64,000 bases of DNA from Okapia johnstoni (taxonomy: Eukaryota > Chordata > Mammalia > Artiodactyla > Giraffidae): contig JAGTYA010000025.1 of the NCBI GenBank assembly GCA_024291935.2, positions 12,111,501 through 12,175,500 on the forward strand. The letters run 5' to 3'. Positions 23,451-35,419 of the stretch are shown here, piece after piece. The position numbers were made by a program, and so were the translations under genes. Position 1 is the stretch's first letter. Each line of letters starts with the position of its first letter. Below the pieces are notes generated by a model. That model did no database searches. It was not told where the DNA came from and was given only the letters and a program-made list of their open reading frames with translations.

Positions 23451-26400
23451 CCTGGGCAGGGTCAGTCTGTGCAGGACTGGGGGCCCCAGAGTGCCTGCCA
23501 CGTGCGCAGACCCCCTTCCTCAGCTCTGGGGTGAGGTTCTTCTGCCTTGTGACTCCGGGGTCAGCAGGGATTGCGGGAGCCAGGAGGCGGGCCCCACCCC
23601 CAGGGCCAGAGGTGAACTCCTACATACACATCAAACCCCAACCCAAACCTCTCCCCAAGGATCTTCCCACCGCTCCCATCAGATCCACGTGCTCCTGCTG
23701 CTGGGTCTGCATGCCCGCCCCCTGCCAGGAGCAGTGGCCTCGTCCTGCTTGTCACCAGGTCCCAATCGCCCGCTGTGTGCTGTGTGCTGAGTGCTGGTGG
23801 TCAGCTTTGAACACAGAGGGCCCACACACGCCTGTCCCGCTGCAGGAGAGGGGTCCCCATGCTGGCCACAGGGCTCCCCTCCCTGTGTCCATGCCCTGGG
23901 GTGGGGGGTGACCCTGCCAGTGCTGAGCCTTCTGTCTCTCCTGGAGGATGAGTCCGGCTAGCACACTGGCGTACAGGAGACCCCACACAAGAGAGCCAGT
24001 CATCCCAGCAGAGCTACCCTAGAGCAGCTGGCCCCAGCGGACCCACAGCTGACCACTGGTGCTGGAGCAAGCCCAGCCCAGCCCACACTAGCCCACGCCG
24101 GCCCACCACCATTTGGAGAGAGAGTCAACGTTCTGTTGGGACCACCCTGTGCAGAGGTGGCCTGACACCCCGACACAGAGGCACACGGGCCCCTCCCTAG
24201 CAGGCAGGGCTGCCTCGGGCTCCAGGCTCAGCACACCCCGGCCTGGGCCAAGCCAGCCCCCGGCCCAGCATGAGCACCCACCGCCCCGCCCAGTCTGTCA
24301 CATGGACCCACCAGCCAGGCTCCCACACTTCTCTTGGAGAGCAGGGCCGGGAGCTCTTGTCCCTTCACCACAGAAGGCACTGTGACCAGCCCTGCGGATC
24401 CAGAGGTGCGGATGCCCTGAGTAAGACATGCACGCCCGTGTGCAAGCACACACACCAACACGGGTCACCGACACGAGTCACCGATACAAGTCACCAAGCC
24501 AGTCCTCTGGTCACTGGACAGCTCGTACTCCATCATGTGCTAAGAAAGCAGCTTGAAGAGGATGTGGCAAACCAGCTTCTTTATACTTTTCCAAGTGTTT
24601 CCCCATCGAGCTGGGGAAATCTCCCAGTCTCCAGGTGTTTGCAAAGCACGCTGTTGGCGAGAACACAGGAAACACACTGCCTATACTGCTCGGGGCTGCT
24701 TCGTGGGCACCTGTGCAAGGGTAGTCGGAGGTCCCACCAGGCAGACCCTGCGACCCCATTTCCAGGTCTGCCCGCGGACGCACCTACCCACCTGCGACAG
24801 CGTCAGGGCAAGGTGGTCCCTGCCATGCTCACGGCAACCCCAGGACAGGAACTGCCCCGCGTGTCCACCTTCGTTTTCATACCCACACGTAGACCCGCGA
24901 TCTGTATTTAAATAACACCAAGAACAGCTGCAGAGGAGAGTGGATGCCTGCTGTCCGCTGACAGGGGACCCCCTGCCCACCCACTCAGCCCTGTTCCTGC
25001 TGGCCCCATGCTGCACCTGCCACGTGCACGCATGCATGCCGGGGCTCCCCTCCCTTAGCCGCTCCTCGCACTGAGCCCTGAGAAAACCCAGAGCAGCGTC
25101 CGGGGCTGGCCAAGCAGCTCCACAGCCCGAGGCCCCCCCAGGGCTCCCAGCTCCTCCCTCCTGCGCGTGAGCCCAGGAAGCAGGAGGCTTTGATGAAATT
25201 TTCAAGCCCCATGCATCTTTCAGGAGGAGGACTGGACGGGAGGAGACAATTGTGGAATGGGAAGCTCTCCAGACGCTCCCTGCAAGGGCTGGGCCTGGGC
25301 AGAAGCAGGGCCCTGGGTAAGAGGAGCACCAGTCAAGGCAAACCAGCCACCCGCCTCCCTCCTGCGGTGGTCTAGGGCGAGGCTGCTCACCACTGCCTGG
25401 CCCCGGCCCATAACGCGGGCAGCGGGGAGGCAGAGGGCCAGCTCCCTGGTGCCTGTGTCCTGGGAGGCTGAGGCCGGCCCCAGTGCGCTCACACGCAGGC
25501 CAAGGGGCAGCGTGCCCTCACCTGCAAGCCTTAGTCTTGACCCTCCCCCTCCCAGGCCCCAGGTTCCACAGGCCACCAGGCGATTTGCAGGCTTTTGCCT
25601 GGGAGCCTCCCTCACCCTGTCTGTCTGTCCATGTGTGAAGTCACCAGACAGCATAGTGGCTGTAGCTGGGGGAGCTCTGCAGAGAGGGAGGTGCGGGGCT
25701 GCAGGGATGACGACATGGCCCGGGCAGGGAGGGGCAGGGCAGGCCCAGCACTGGGCCCAAGGGGAGGCTTTGTTTCTGGGAATCCCTCTTTTGGGAGGCA
25801 TTGGCTTTGGGGGGAAGAAACTGGGATTTTACTCACAAGTTTTAAACTTATTATCCGCGTATCACTTTCCTGATGTCTGTGGTTCGAATTGACCTTTCTA
25901 GAAATCCTACTTCACCTGCTCTTTTCCACCTTCTTTTGGTTTTATTTGAGAATGGGTGGGTCTCTTGTGTGTTATCATGCGGGGGGGAGGGGTGTAGAAT
26001 CATTTAAAGTGCTGTCCTTTTGTTGTACTTTTATGTTCATTTTCACTCATAACAACTCAGCTCTTAATTTTCATGTTCAGTCTGCGGTTTCATGTGCTTA
26101 ATACACCATGTCGTGGGTGTTAACTCCGTCCTCACTCATCTCCGCTCCAGCACCTCGCGGGTTGCTTGCCTTTATCTCTTCACCTTGAATCTCATTTTCA
26201 TATCTTTTATTTTATGATTCTTTTACATTCTAAAGACTTCGTCTTTGTTAGGTTTAAGTCCCTTGTTTCCAGATCTTATGTCAGGCGTTCTGATAACATC
26301 CATTCTTTCACTGTTATGCTTAATTCTGTGTTTTACCCTCAGCAGCCTCCCTGTGAGTCACCGAGTCTGCAGCCCTTCTTCTCACCCGCCCCTGTGCCTC

Positions 26401-26454
26401 GGGGGCCTCCTCTCGACCTCAGCTCCGCCTGGGACAGGGTGCGGGAAGCAGGGC
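23451..26454. other. Intergenic sequence, GC-rich then AT-rich
   Basis: 23451-25830 is GC-rich with overlapping chance frames (211-213 codons). 25840-26345 changes to T-rich DNA without a recognisable repeat family. No gene seen. Confidence 0.5.
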
Positions 26455-26910
26455 TGTGGGCCATCGCAACTCAGACGGGGTAGGGGTGGGGCTGTGGGCA
26501 GAGCCAGCACGGTGGGGGTGGGGTGGGCGGGGCATGGGCGGGGGTAGCACGGGGAGAGGCATGGGTGGAGCTAGCAGAGGCCATGAGGGCGGAGCCAGCA
26601 TGGGGGATAGGGTGGGCGGGGCTGTGAGCAGAGCCAGCCCGGAGGGATGGGGTGGAGTTATGGGTGGAGCCAAACAGAGGAGGTGGGTGGGGCTGTGGGC
26701 AGAGCCAGCACGGTGGGGGTGAGGTGGGCGGGGCTAGAAAGGGGAGGGGGGCACTATTGGGGAAGCATGGATGGAGCCAGTAGAGGCCACGTGGGCGGAG
26801 CCAGCACAGTGGGAATAGGTGGGGAGGAGCGGTGGGCGGAGCCAGTAAGCTAGGTGTGGAGCTGTGGGTGGGGGCAGGGCTATGGGCGGGGCCACCCCGC
26901 GGGGGCGGGG
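26455..26910. repeat. GC-rich minisatellite with GGGCGG motifs
   Basis: Degenerate units of roughly 30-60 bp built on GGTGGGCGGGGCTGTGGGCA and GAGCCAGCACGGTGGGGGTG. The combination recurs for example at 26485-26530 and 26690-26735. Many GGGCGG/GGGTGG (Sp1-type) cores on the plus strand. Confidence 0.85.
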
Positions 26911-27460
26911 CCCTTTTCCCTCCACCAGCCTCAGCACCCAGCAGGATCCTCTCTGTGGCTTCAGAACTTGCTCCTGAGCCAAACCCCTCTCTCTGGGAGG
27001 TGGTTTTCCAGATCTGAGGGGTATCCACCGCCACCCCCAGAGGGCAGACAAGGGAGCGTGTCCTCAAGCCCCGGCTCGCCACCCATCAGATGTGCCTGTG
27101 GGGTGGGGAGGTGGGTGTGCCGAGTTCTCCACACAGCACGAAAAGGGGCCTGAGTCGACCTGGGTCCTAACACAGCTTGCCCATGCCCTAACCTCTGCGT
27201 GGATCTTTCTTTAAAGGCTCAGAGCAAGATTTTATCAAAATGAAACATCCCCAAGCTTCATTTTTAACGCACTGGGACAATAAGACAGAAAAGGGGGACC
27301 ACTAAATTCCAACGCAAGACACACGCATCAGAGGAGGACGATGCAGCCTTGCAGAGCACCCCCCACGCCAGGCTAACGGGGAAAACATCCAAGTGATTAT
27401 GTACATTTGTCCTGGATCCTCCTCCCCTCACGGTCCTGGCAGCCAATTTCAGCACCAAGC
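26911..27460. other. Intergenic unique sequence
   Basis: No gene or repeat recognised between the minisatellite and the BovB pair. Confidence 0.5.
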
Positions 27461-27851
27461 TCAGTTCAGTTCACTCAGTCATGTTCGATTTTGCGACTCC
27501 ATGGGCTGCAGCACGCCAGGTCTGCCTGTCCATCACCAACTCCCGGAGTTTACCTAAACTCCTGTTCATCGAGTCAGTGATGCCATCCAACCATCTCGTC
27601 CTCTGTTGTCCCCTTCTCCTCCCATCTTCAATCTCTCCCAGCATCAGGGTCTTTTCAAATGAGTCAGTTTTTCGCATCAGGTGGCCAAAGGATTGGAGTT
27701 TCAGCTTTAGCATCAGTCCTTCCAGTGAATATTCAAGACTGATCTCCTTTAGGATGGACTGGTTGGATAGTTCAAGGGACTCTCAAGAGTCTTCTCTAAC
27801 ACCCCAGTTCAAAAGCATCAATTTTTCCACCCTCAGCTTTCTTTATGGTCC
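27461..27851 (-). mobile_element. BovB 3' end, 5' truncated
   Basis: Antisense BovB from the CAGTTCAGTTCACTCAGTC terminus to CTTTCTTTATGGTC, where the element is truncated at the KKAER codons. A second BovB with its own 3' terminus starts on the next base. Confidence 0.9.
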
Positions 27852-29410
27852 AGTTCAGTTCAGTTCAGTCGCTCAGTCGTGTCTGACTCTTTGCGACCCC
27901 ATGAATTGCAGCACGCCAGGCCTCTCTGTCCATCACCAACTCCCGGAGTCCACCCAGACCCACATCCATCGAGTCGGTGATGCCATCCAACCATCTCATC
28001 CTCTGTCGTCCCCTTCTCCTCCTGCCCCCAATCCTACCCAGCATTAGGATCTTTTCCAATGACTCAACTCTTTGCATGAGGTGGCCAAAGTATTGGAGTT
28101 TCAGCTTCAACATCAGACCTTCCAATGAACACCCAGGATTGATCTCTTTTAGGATGGATTGATTGGATCTCCTTGCAGTCCAAGGGACTCTCCAGAGTCT
28201 TCTCCAACACCACAGTTCAAAAGCATCAATTCTGCGGCGCTCAGCTTTCTTTATCGTCCAACTCTCACATCCATACATGACCACTGGAAAAACCATAGCC
28301 TTGACTAGATGGACTTTTGTTGGCAAAGTAATGTCTCTGCTTTTAAATACGCTATCTAGGTTGGCCATAACATTCCTTCCAAGGAGTAAGCGTCTTTTAA
28401 TTTCATGGCTGCAATCACCATCAGCAGTGATTTTGGAGCCCCCCAAAATAAAGTCTGACACTGTTTCCACTGTTTCCCCATCTATTTCCCATGAAGTGAT
28501 GGGACCGAATGCCATGATCTTAGTTTTTTGAAAGTCTTTTCTTTATTTACTTTAGTTGGAGGCTAATTACTTTATAATATTGTAGTGGTTTTTGCCATAC
28601 ATGATGAATGTGAGTTTTAAGCCAGCTTTTTCACTCTCCTCTTTTACTTCCATCAAGAGGCTCTTTAGTTCTTCTTCATTTTCTGCCATAAGGGTGGTGT
28701 CATCTGCATATCTGAGGTTATTGATATTTCTCCCAGCAATCTTGATTCCAGCCTGTGTTTCATCCAGCCTGGCATTTCTCATGATGTACTCTGCATAGAA
28801 GTTAAATAAGCTGGGTGACAATATACAGCCTTGATGTACTCCTTTCCCTATTTAGAACCAGTCTGTTGTTCCATGTCCAGTTCTAACTGTTGCTTCCTGA
28901 CCTGCATACAGATTTCACAGGGGGCAGGTAAGGTGGTCTGGTATTTCCATCTCTTTCAGAATTTTCCACAGTTTGCTGTGATCCACACAGTCAAAGGCAT
29001 TAGGGTAGTCAATAAAGCAGAAGTAGATGTTTTTCTGGAACTCTCTTGCTTTTTTGATGATCCAATGGATGTTGGCAATTTGATCTCTGGTTCCTCTGCC
29101 TTTCTAAATCCAGCTTGAACATCTGGAAGTTTTCGGTTAACGTACTGTTGAAGCATCACTTGGAGAATTTTGAGCATTATTTTGCTAGAGTGTGAGATGA
29201 GTGCGATTGTGTGATAGTTTGAACATTCTTTGGCATTGCCTTTCTTTGGGATTTGAATAAAAACTGACCTTTTCCAGTCCTGTGGCCACTGCTGAGTTTT
29301 CCAAATTTGCTGGCATATTGAGTGCAGCACTTTCACAGCCTCATCTTCTAGGACTTGAAATAGCTCAGCAGGAATTCCATCACCTCCACTAGCTTTGTTC
29401 ACAGTGTTTC
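27852..29410 (-). mobile_element. BovB 3' part (RT to terminus)
   Basis: The reverse complement gives a 216-codon frame at 27865-28515 and RT pieces upstream to NKASGGDGIPAELF at about 29400. A short L1 3' end interrupts it at about 28533-28606. The missing upstream segment is present next door in inverted orientation (29421-29655). Confidence 0.92.
28533..28606 (-). mobile_element. Short ruminant L1 3' end inserted in BovB
   Basis: GGAGGCTAATTACTTTATAA and ATTGTAGTGGTTTTTGCCAT are the reverse of the L1 3' terminus also seen at 32800-32850. They lie between BovB codons that are otherwise contiguous. Strongly 5' truncated. Confidence 0.75.
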
Positions 29411-29420
29411 TTCCTAAGGG

Positions 29421-29660
29421 CTTCAAGAAAATTAGAGATACCAAGGAAACATTTCATGCAAAGATGGGCACAATAAAGGACAGAAGCGGTATGAACCTAA
29501 CAGAAGGAGAAGATATTAAGAAGAGGTGACAACAATATACAGAAGAACTGTACAAAAAAGATCTTGACCCAGGTAACTATGATGGTGTGATCACTCACCT
29601 AGAGCCAGACATCCTGGAGTCCAAAGTCAGCAGGTGGACCTTAGGAAGCATAAGCACCAA
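29421..29660 (+). mobile_element. Inverted 5' segment of the adjacent BovB
   Basis: Sense BovB from TTCAAGAAAATTAGAGATAC (FKKIRDTKG) through KKDLDPGNYDGVITHLEP to a GGAAGCATAAGCACCAAGGC end. This is the stretch immediately upstream of where 27852-29410 begins. Same element, 5' part flipped. Confidence 0.85.
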
Positions 29661-30169
29661 GGCTGTTCCTAAAAGCTAAGCCCACCCCGTGCACCAGGGC
29701 TTGCGTGTTAGTTTCCTGTGTGCACAGTCACCACAGATGTAATGACTTCAGGCAACAGCCATCTCGATCTCTCAGCTTCCTCCAGTCAGGTGCTTGCCTG
29801 GCTCGGCTTGTCCTCTGCCAGAGGGCTTCCCAGAAGGATCAAGGTGCCGGCCAGGCTGGGGTTCACTGAGACTGGGTGTTCCTCCAGGTTCACTCTTGCC
29901 GGCTGGTGTGAGACGGAGGCCCTGGCTTCTTTCTGGCTGTCCATGGGGACCTCCCACAGTGTGGCCCCACTTTCTCACAGCCCAGGAACACACCCTGCTG
30001 CTGCTGTGACTAAGTCTGATCAGAGAAGTGACTGCCCCACCACCCCTCTGCCACATAATGTAACCGATCAAGGGGGCAGCTACCCTGCTGAACCACAGGC
30101 TCTGCCCATTTTCAAGGGAAGGAGATCACCCGGGCTGTGTGCCCCTGGGGACTGCCATCTCGAGCCGTC
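29661..30169. other. Intergenic, probably with an old interspersed repeat
   Basis: From about 29703 the wording GTTAGTTTCCTGTGTGCACA and following text resembles an ancient placental repeat whose name I cannot give with confidence. No gene. Confidence 0.4.
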
Positions 30170-30340
30170 TCAGAATTCTGCCCACTGCAGCCTGCAGGTG
30201 TCTCGGCATTTCTGAGGGCTTCCGATCAACAGCCCTGAACTCTTCATTAATTATGAATTTTGCCTAGCAACCACTGCCAAGCAACAACTCTTCAGAAAGA
30301 AATGTTCAAAGAATTTGTTGGTTGCTGCGTGGTGGAGATG
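30170..30340. promoter_or_regulatory. Candidate conserved non-coding element
   Basis: Contains CATTAATTATGAATTTTG (homeodomain/POU-like), CTAGCAACCACTGCCAAGCA (RFX X-box-like halves GCAACC and AGCAAC) and TTCAAAGAATTTGTTG (TCF/SOX-like). Repeat-free. Suggested only by motif density. Confidence 0.3.
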
Positions 30341-30639
30341 AGGAAATGAGTGTCAGCGGGTGCTGGGCTGGCCAGCATGTGGGCAGCCCTCTGGCCAGGC
30401 TGGGCAAGCATGAGAAAGTCCCATTACCCCCTCTGGATGTCAGGTTCTCACCTGTCAAACTGGGATTACATCTAAACTCTCTGACTTGAAAGATGAGCAG
30501 ATCCAAGGCTGCAGGTGGGAGGGGCCCTGGGGGGGGGGGTCCCCAAGTGCATCAGGAGAATGACTGATCCCAGCAGACATGTTCTTCCTTCCACACTCAC
30601 TCAGCACCTGCTTCGTGCAGGGCCCAGGGACCCTCTTCC

Positions 30640-31090
30640 CCTCACTCATTCACTCGCTCCCTCAGTGACTCACAACTAAAAACCTGTCATGTGTCCTGCA
30701 TTGGGACAGTCACATTCCGGAGAGGGGAAAGAATGAACAAAATAAATGAGTAATTATATAGCATGTCAGCTGGTGAAGGTTCATGAAGATAATTAAAGCT
30801 GGAAGTGGTCAGAGGGCGTTATCAGGGGGACATGGGGCTATAATTTTATACAGAGTGCTAAGGGAAGGTCTCGCTGGAAGAGGAAGCTCTGAGTAAAGAC
30901 CAGACAAAGGTGAGGGAGCAAAGCAGGCAATGCAGGCACCTGGGGCCAGCGTCCAGGCGGGGGCACCAGCAGACACAGAGGCCCTGAGGTGCAGCGACCC
31001 TGGCTGACCAGCCAGAGGCAAGCTGGGAGGCAGACCCGTCTGGAAGACACTGTGACAGGGCGTCTGAAGGTGCAGCCCCAGCAAACCCCG
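30640..31090. repeat. Probable ancient L2-like repeat
   Basis: Follows the order CTCATTCACTC, GAATGAACAAAATAAATGAG, TCATGAAGATAATTAAAGC, AAGGGAAGGTCTCGCT, GAGGCCCTGAGGTG of a common old mammalian repeat. Family name uncertain. Confidence 0.45.
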
Positions 31091-32599
31091 CAGGAGTGAG
31101 GAGGGCCAGGCACCCGGGCCAGGTGTGAGACAGCTTCCCCTCCCACCACGACAACCCCGAGGAGGATTCTGCCAAAGGACGGCAGGCCGGGAAGGAATGT
31201 TTTTCCCTGAGAACAGAAGAGCGCCCAGAAACAGCCCCACACGTCCGCAGCTACTCCGTTTATAACCAGGCGATGCTGCAGGTCAGCAGGACAGGACGGT
31301 ATTTGTTTTAAGTGTAGACGCATTGTACACACAATGTTGATGTAGTATCACGTAATTTCATAACAGAAAGCAAAGAAGACTGCAACGTGCATTTGCTATC
31401 ATACAGGTTGAGAACACACAGGAGAAGAATGTCGTGAGGCCTCCTCATGTTGGTCACTCACTGGTGACACCCACCCAGCCCCTCTGGTCCTCCTCCAGAT
31501 GAAGCCCGCAGCTGCCACTGGCCACCGAGGGCTGGCAGCCTACGACACGCCTGCGGGCACACGTGCTCCCGCCTCGCCAGGAGGCCCAGTGTGTGTGCTC
31601 CTACAGCACTGCCAGCACCACCAACGGGAAGGGAGCCCAGACATCAGGGCGTGGTAGAGCAGGAGGCGGGGGTGTGGGCATTCCCCCTACCTCTCGCCCC
31701 TTGATGCTTGTGGTGTGAGTTCTGTCTCACAGGCCATGCACTTACAGCACCTGCTGTGGTCCACAAGCCTTTGCTGGCAACCTCTGGGATGCACGCCCAT
31801 CCCACAGACATGGTGGTCCCACTGTTATCAGGTAACTTTCCATACAACACTCACTAAACTAAAAGGGGTGGTGGTGCTGGACTGTTAAGAAAACCCTGTC
31901 CAGTGTCCACTCCTGGGTATGCTGGGGAGGAAGGGGAGAGCCCAGTGAACTGATCTGCAGGGACAAATGGCTGCCAGAAGGGGAGCCCCCAGCCAGGACT
32001 CTGAGGGGAGTCAGGGGCGTGGAGGAAGCTCCAAGTCACAGGGGAGACGCCATGACCGACGGAACCATGAGTGACCACTGTGGAGACGGGAAAATAGCTT
32101 GAGGAATCAAAATGTAAGAAATTCCTATCAAAATCTTACTGTGACATTCGAGGAGAATAAGATTTGGGTTTTTAAAAGTCTCTGATTTGTGTAGAAATTC
32201 AAACAGAGCCAAGACAGCAGTGTCAAGCAGAGGTCTCAGAGGTGGGTTTAATGAGCAGGCAGGAGGGTTGGTCTGCATGTAAACAGCCCTCAGAGCTTTC
32301 CGCCCCTCGCTCGCCCTGGGCTGCCGATGGGACAGACGTCTGGGTCTGCCGTGCACGAGTCCTGAGTGAGGCAAGGTGAGAGGAGACCAGCAGAGGCACA
32401 CACTGCTTGGGCACCAGGCTGCAGTGCTGGCATCTACAGACCTAAAAATGTCACATGGTTTTTAGTAAAAGGAGAGAGCTCTCAAGTCTCATCAAAAACA
32501 GAACAGTGACATAATTACACTACTTCCAGGTTATAACATACTATACAGCTATTAAAAAAGAGAGGCGTGAACTCTGTGGGAGAAGGCAAGGGTGGGATG
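31091..32599. other. Intergenic unique sequence
   Basis: No gene, RNA or named repeat recognised. Composition alternates between GC-rich and AT-rich. Confidence 0.5.
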
Positions 32600-32857
32600 A
32601 TTTGAGAGAACAGCACTGAAACATGTATATTACCATATGTGAAATAGATCACCAGTCCAGGTTCAATACCTGAGACAGGGCGCTCAGGGCCAGCGCACTG
32701 GGATGACCCCGAGGGATGGGATGGGGAGGGAGGTGGGAGGGGGGTTCAGGATGGGGAACACGTGGACACCGGTGGCTGATTCGTGTCTATCTACGGCGAA
32801 AGCCACTACAGTATTGTAAAGTAATTAGCCTCCAATTAAATAAAATTTTTTTTTAAA
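32600..32857 (+). mobile_element. Ruminant L1 (L1-BT type) 3' end with poly(A)
   Basis: Typical 3' wording GAGGGATGGGATGGGGAGGG, ACTACAGTATTGTAAAGTAA and TTAGCCTCCAATTAAATAAA followed by a T/A-rich tail. Strongly 5' truncated. Confidence 0.88.
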
Positions 32858-32870
32858 AAAGGAAGGGGCA

Positions 32871-32995
32871 ATGGGACTTCCCTGGTGGTTGAGTGGTCGA
32901 GATTGCGAGCTTGGGGTACTGGTTCGCTCACTGGTCAGGGAACTAAGATCCCACACGCCTCGTGGTACAGCCAAAAATTCAAAAAACAACAACAG
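32871..32995 (+). mobile_element. CHR-type SINE with perfect 13-bp duplication
   Basis: Head ACTTCCCTGGTGGTTGAGTG, then GGTCAGGGAACTAAGATCCC. AAAGGAAGGGGCA flanks it at 32858-32870 and 32996-33008. The target lay directly at the end of the L1 poly(A) tail. Confidence 0.9.
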
Positions 32996-33008
32996 AAAGG
33001 AAGGGGCA

Positions 33009-34370
33009 GGACTTCGAGGACTGACATGGGAGGATATCGGGGTCGGGAAGAGCGGGTCTGCTGCACCCTGCAGCCACTGCGGTCACATCAGGGCAGTGCT
33101 ACAGGTCTGTGAGGGCGACCACCAGGGAAGGCAGGACTGGGTGGGCCCCCATCTCCATGCAGACCCCACAGCCCAGCCACCCAGTGGGAGTGGGAGCTTT
33201 GCAGCTGAGATGGGCAGGCCTGTGCTCCCCTCCCACTGCTCCCGGACTGGCTCTCCAAGAGACACGATCTTGCCTCAGACTCCGACGCCACCTGCTTACT
33301 CTCCTCGCAGGTGGGGTCTAGAAAGGGGTTCTAGAAAGTGATCCATGAGGCACGCCCCACATCTGCCCACGTGGTGCAGTCACAGTCTGGGTGGGGAGTG
33401 TGCCCACACAGGTGTGTGCTCTGGGTCTGTGATGACCCATGTGCATCCACAAACACCGGACACACACACTCCTGCCAGTTAAAAGAGTGACATCTGGGAA
33501 GTGAAAGTGGCAGCAGGTGGTGAGAAAGTATCACCTTTTTCCTCTTACTTGACATGCTCCTGGAATGTTTAAAGGATCTTTTCTATCTACTAGTTTCATA
33601 TTTATAAAATAATTGAGGGATTTGGGATAAAGGTGATAGACTGACCATATGAGTTTCTTTCTGCTTTCACCCAAGACCACACTAAAAGAATTTAAGATGT
33701 TTGAACATTTGAACCCACACAGGAAACATCAGAGGCAATGTGGTGGCTAGAGGTTTTCTCACCTTTTGGAAGGTGTGAAAAAGGACACCTGACTTATAGG
33801 CCAGGAAAGTCTTGACTCCAAGGGCTGGTAAGGAGAGCCACTGAGACTCCAGCAGGAAAGGAAAGGGTGCCAAGAAGAAAGAGGGCTGGATAGTCTCCAT
33901 TCATCCCAGCCAGTCCTCGTGCAGCCTGTGCCTGACTCCTGGCAGACACCACCCTCAGGGCAGGACTGCAGACTTGCTCCGGGGGGTTACGGAGCGGGGA
34001 GGTGAGTGCAAGGGGCACAAGGGTGAGGCCAGGGCCGATGCAGAGGGGCCACCCCCAGACTCCCCGCCCCACATACGAGCAGCAGGAAGCAGGCTATCCA
34101 CCTCTTCCACCCAGTGGAAGATCAGACATCCGGCATTCCCCCAATAAAACATTGCCCCTGCCAGCTCACCAATTAAAACCCCAGCCTGAAGCACAGAGCA
34201 TCCAGTTAGCTTAATTGTGAATGGAACGCCAAGGATGACCAGACATGTGCAGAAAGCCAAACAATGAAGGACAGAGAACACAATGACCATAGAAAAGGAA
34301 AGGGAAGCAACCAAAGCAAAGTAGGAGACAGACAGAAACTTTCCCAATAAATGCTAATTAGTATTCTTAT
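33009..34370. other. Intergenic unique sequence
   Basis: No gene recognised. The 34200-34360 part has an A-rich, L1-like feel but no firm match. Confidence 0.5.
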
Positions 34371-35410
34371 GGAGACATGAGAAATGCTACCTGCAGTCCA
34401 TAAAATACTATGGTCCTTTTAAAAAACAACAGTACCGAATGCTGGTGACAATGCGGAGCAACAGGAACTCTCACTTGCCAGTGGTGGGAATGCAAAGCTT
34501 TTTTGGAATGCTAGAGATTTCTTACAAAGCTCAACATAATCTTCCCATATAGTCCAGCAATCATGCTTCTAGGTATTTACCCAACTGAGATGAAAACAAA
34601 TGTCCAGACAAAAACTACTGCGATATTTAGAACTGTTAAAAACTGAAAGCATTCAAAATATTTGTTAGTAAGTGCATGGATAAACAAATGTGGTACATGC
34701 ATACAATAGAATATTCAGTGATAAAAAAAAGAAATGAGCTATCGAGCCACAAACACAAATACGTATGTATATGGAGAAATCTTAAAAGCCTATTGCTACC
34801 TGAAAGATGCCAGTATGAAGAGATTACACACCATATGATCTCAAATTTACAACATTCTGGAAAAGACAGAACTACAGAGACAGTGCAAAGGTCAGTGATT
34901 ACTAAGTGCTGACATTTTTAGGTGAAATTATTCTGCATGAGACTATAATGGTGGATACAAGACTATATGCACTGTCAAAACCCACAGAATGTACAACACT
35001 ACCTGCGAACTATGGACTTTAGTTGACAATAATGCACTAACACTGGTTCATTAAATGGAACACGTATACCACATTAATGCAAGATGCTAATAATAAGAGA
35101 GACTAAGTGTGAGAGGGGCTTCCCAAGTGGCTCAGTAGTAAAGAATTCACCTGCCAATGCAGGAGATATAGCAGACGTGAGTTCAATCTCTGGGTCGGGA
35201 AGATCCCGTGAAGGAGGAAATGGCAACCCACTCCAGTATTCCTGCTTGGAGAATCCCATGGACAGAGGAGCCTGGCGGGCTACATAGTCCAGAGGATCAC
35301 AGAGAGTCAGACACCACTGAGCAGACATGACAAGTATGAGAAAGGCAGGTTCTATGGGGACTCTCCACACAATTCACTCAATTTTTCTATAAATCTAAAA
35401 CTTCTAAAAA
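34371..35410 (+). mobile_element. L1 3' end, split by a Bov-tA
   Basis: L1 3' wording (GGTATTTACCCAACTGAGAT, GTGGTACATGCATACAATAG, AACTATGGACTTTAGTTGA) runs to 35115. It continues after the SINE with CTCAATTTTTCTATAAATCT and an AT-rich end. Confidence 0.85.
35116..35331 (+). mobile_element. Bov-tA SINE inside L1
   Basis: Complete SINE. Imperfect duplications AAGTGTGAGAG (35105-35115) and AAGTATGAGA (35332-35341) flank it. Confidence 0.9.
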
Positions 35411-35419
35411 CATTTAATT

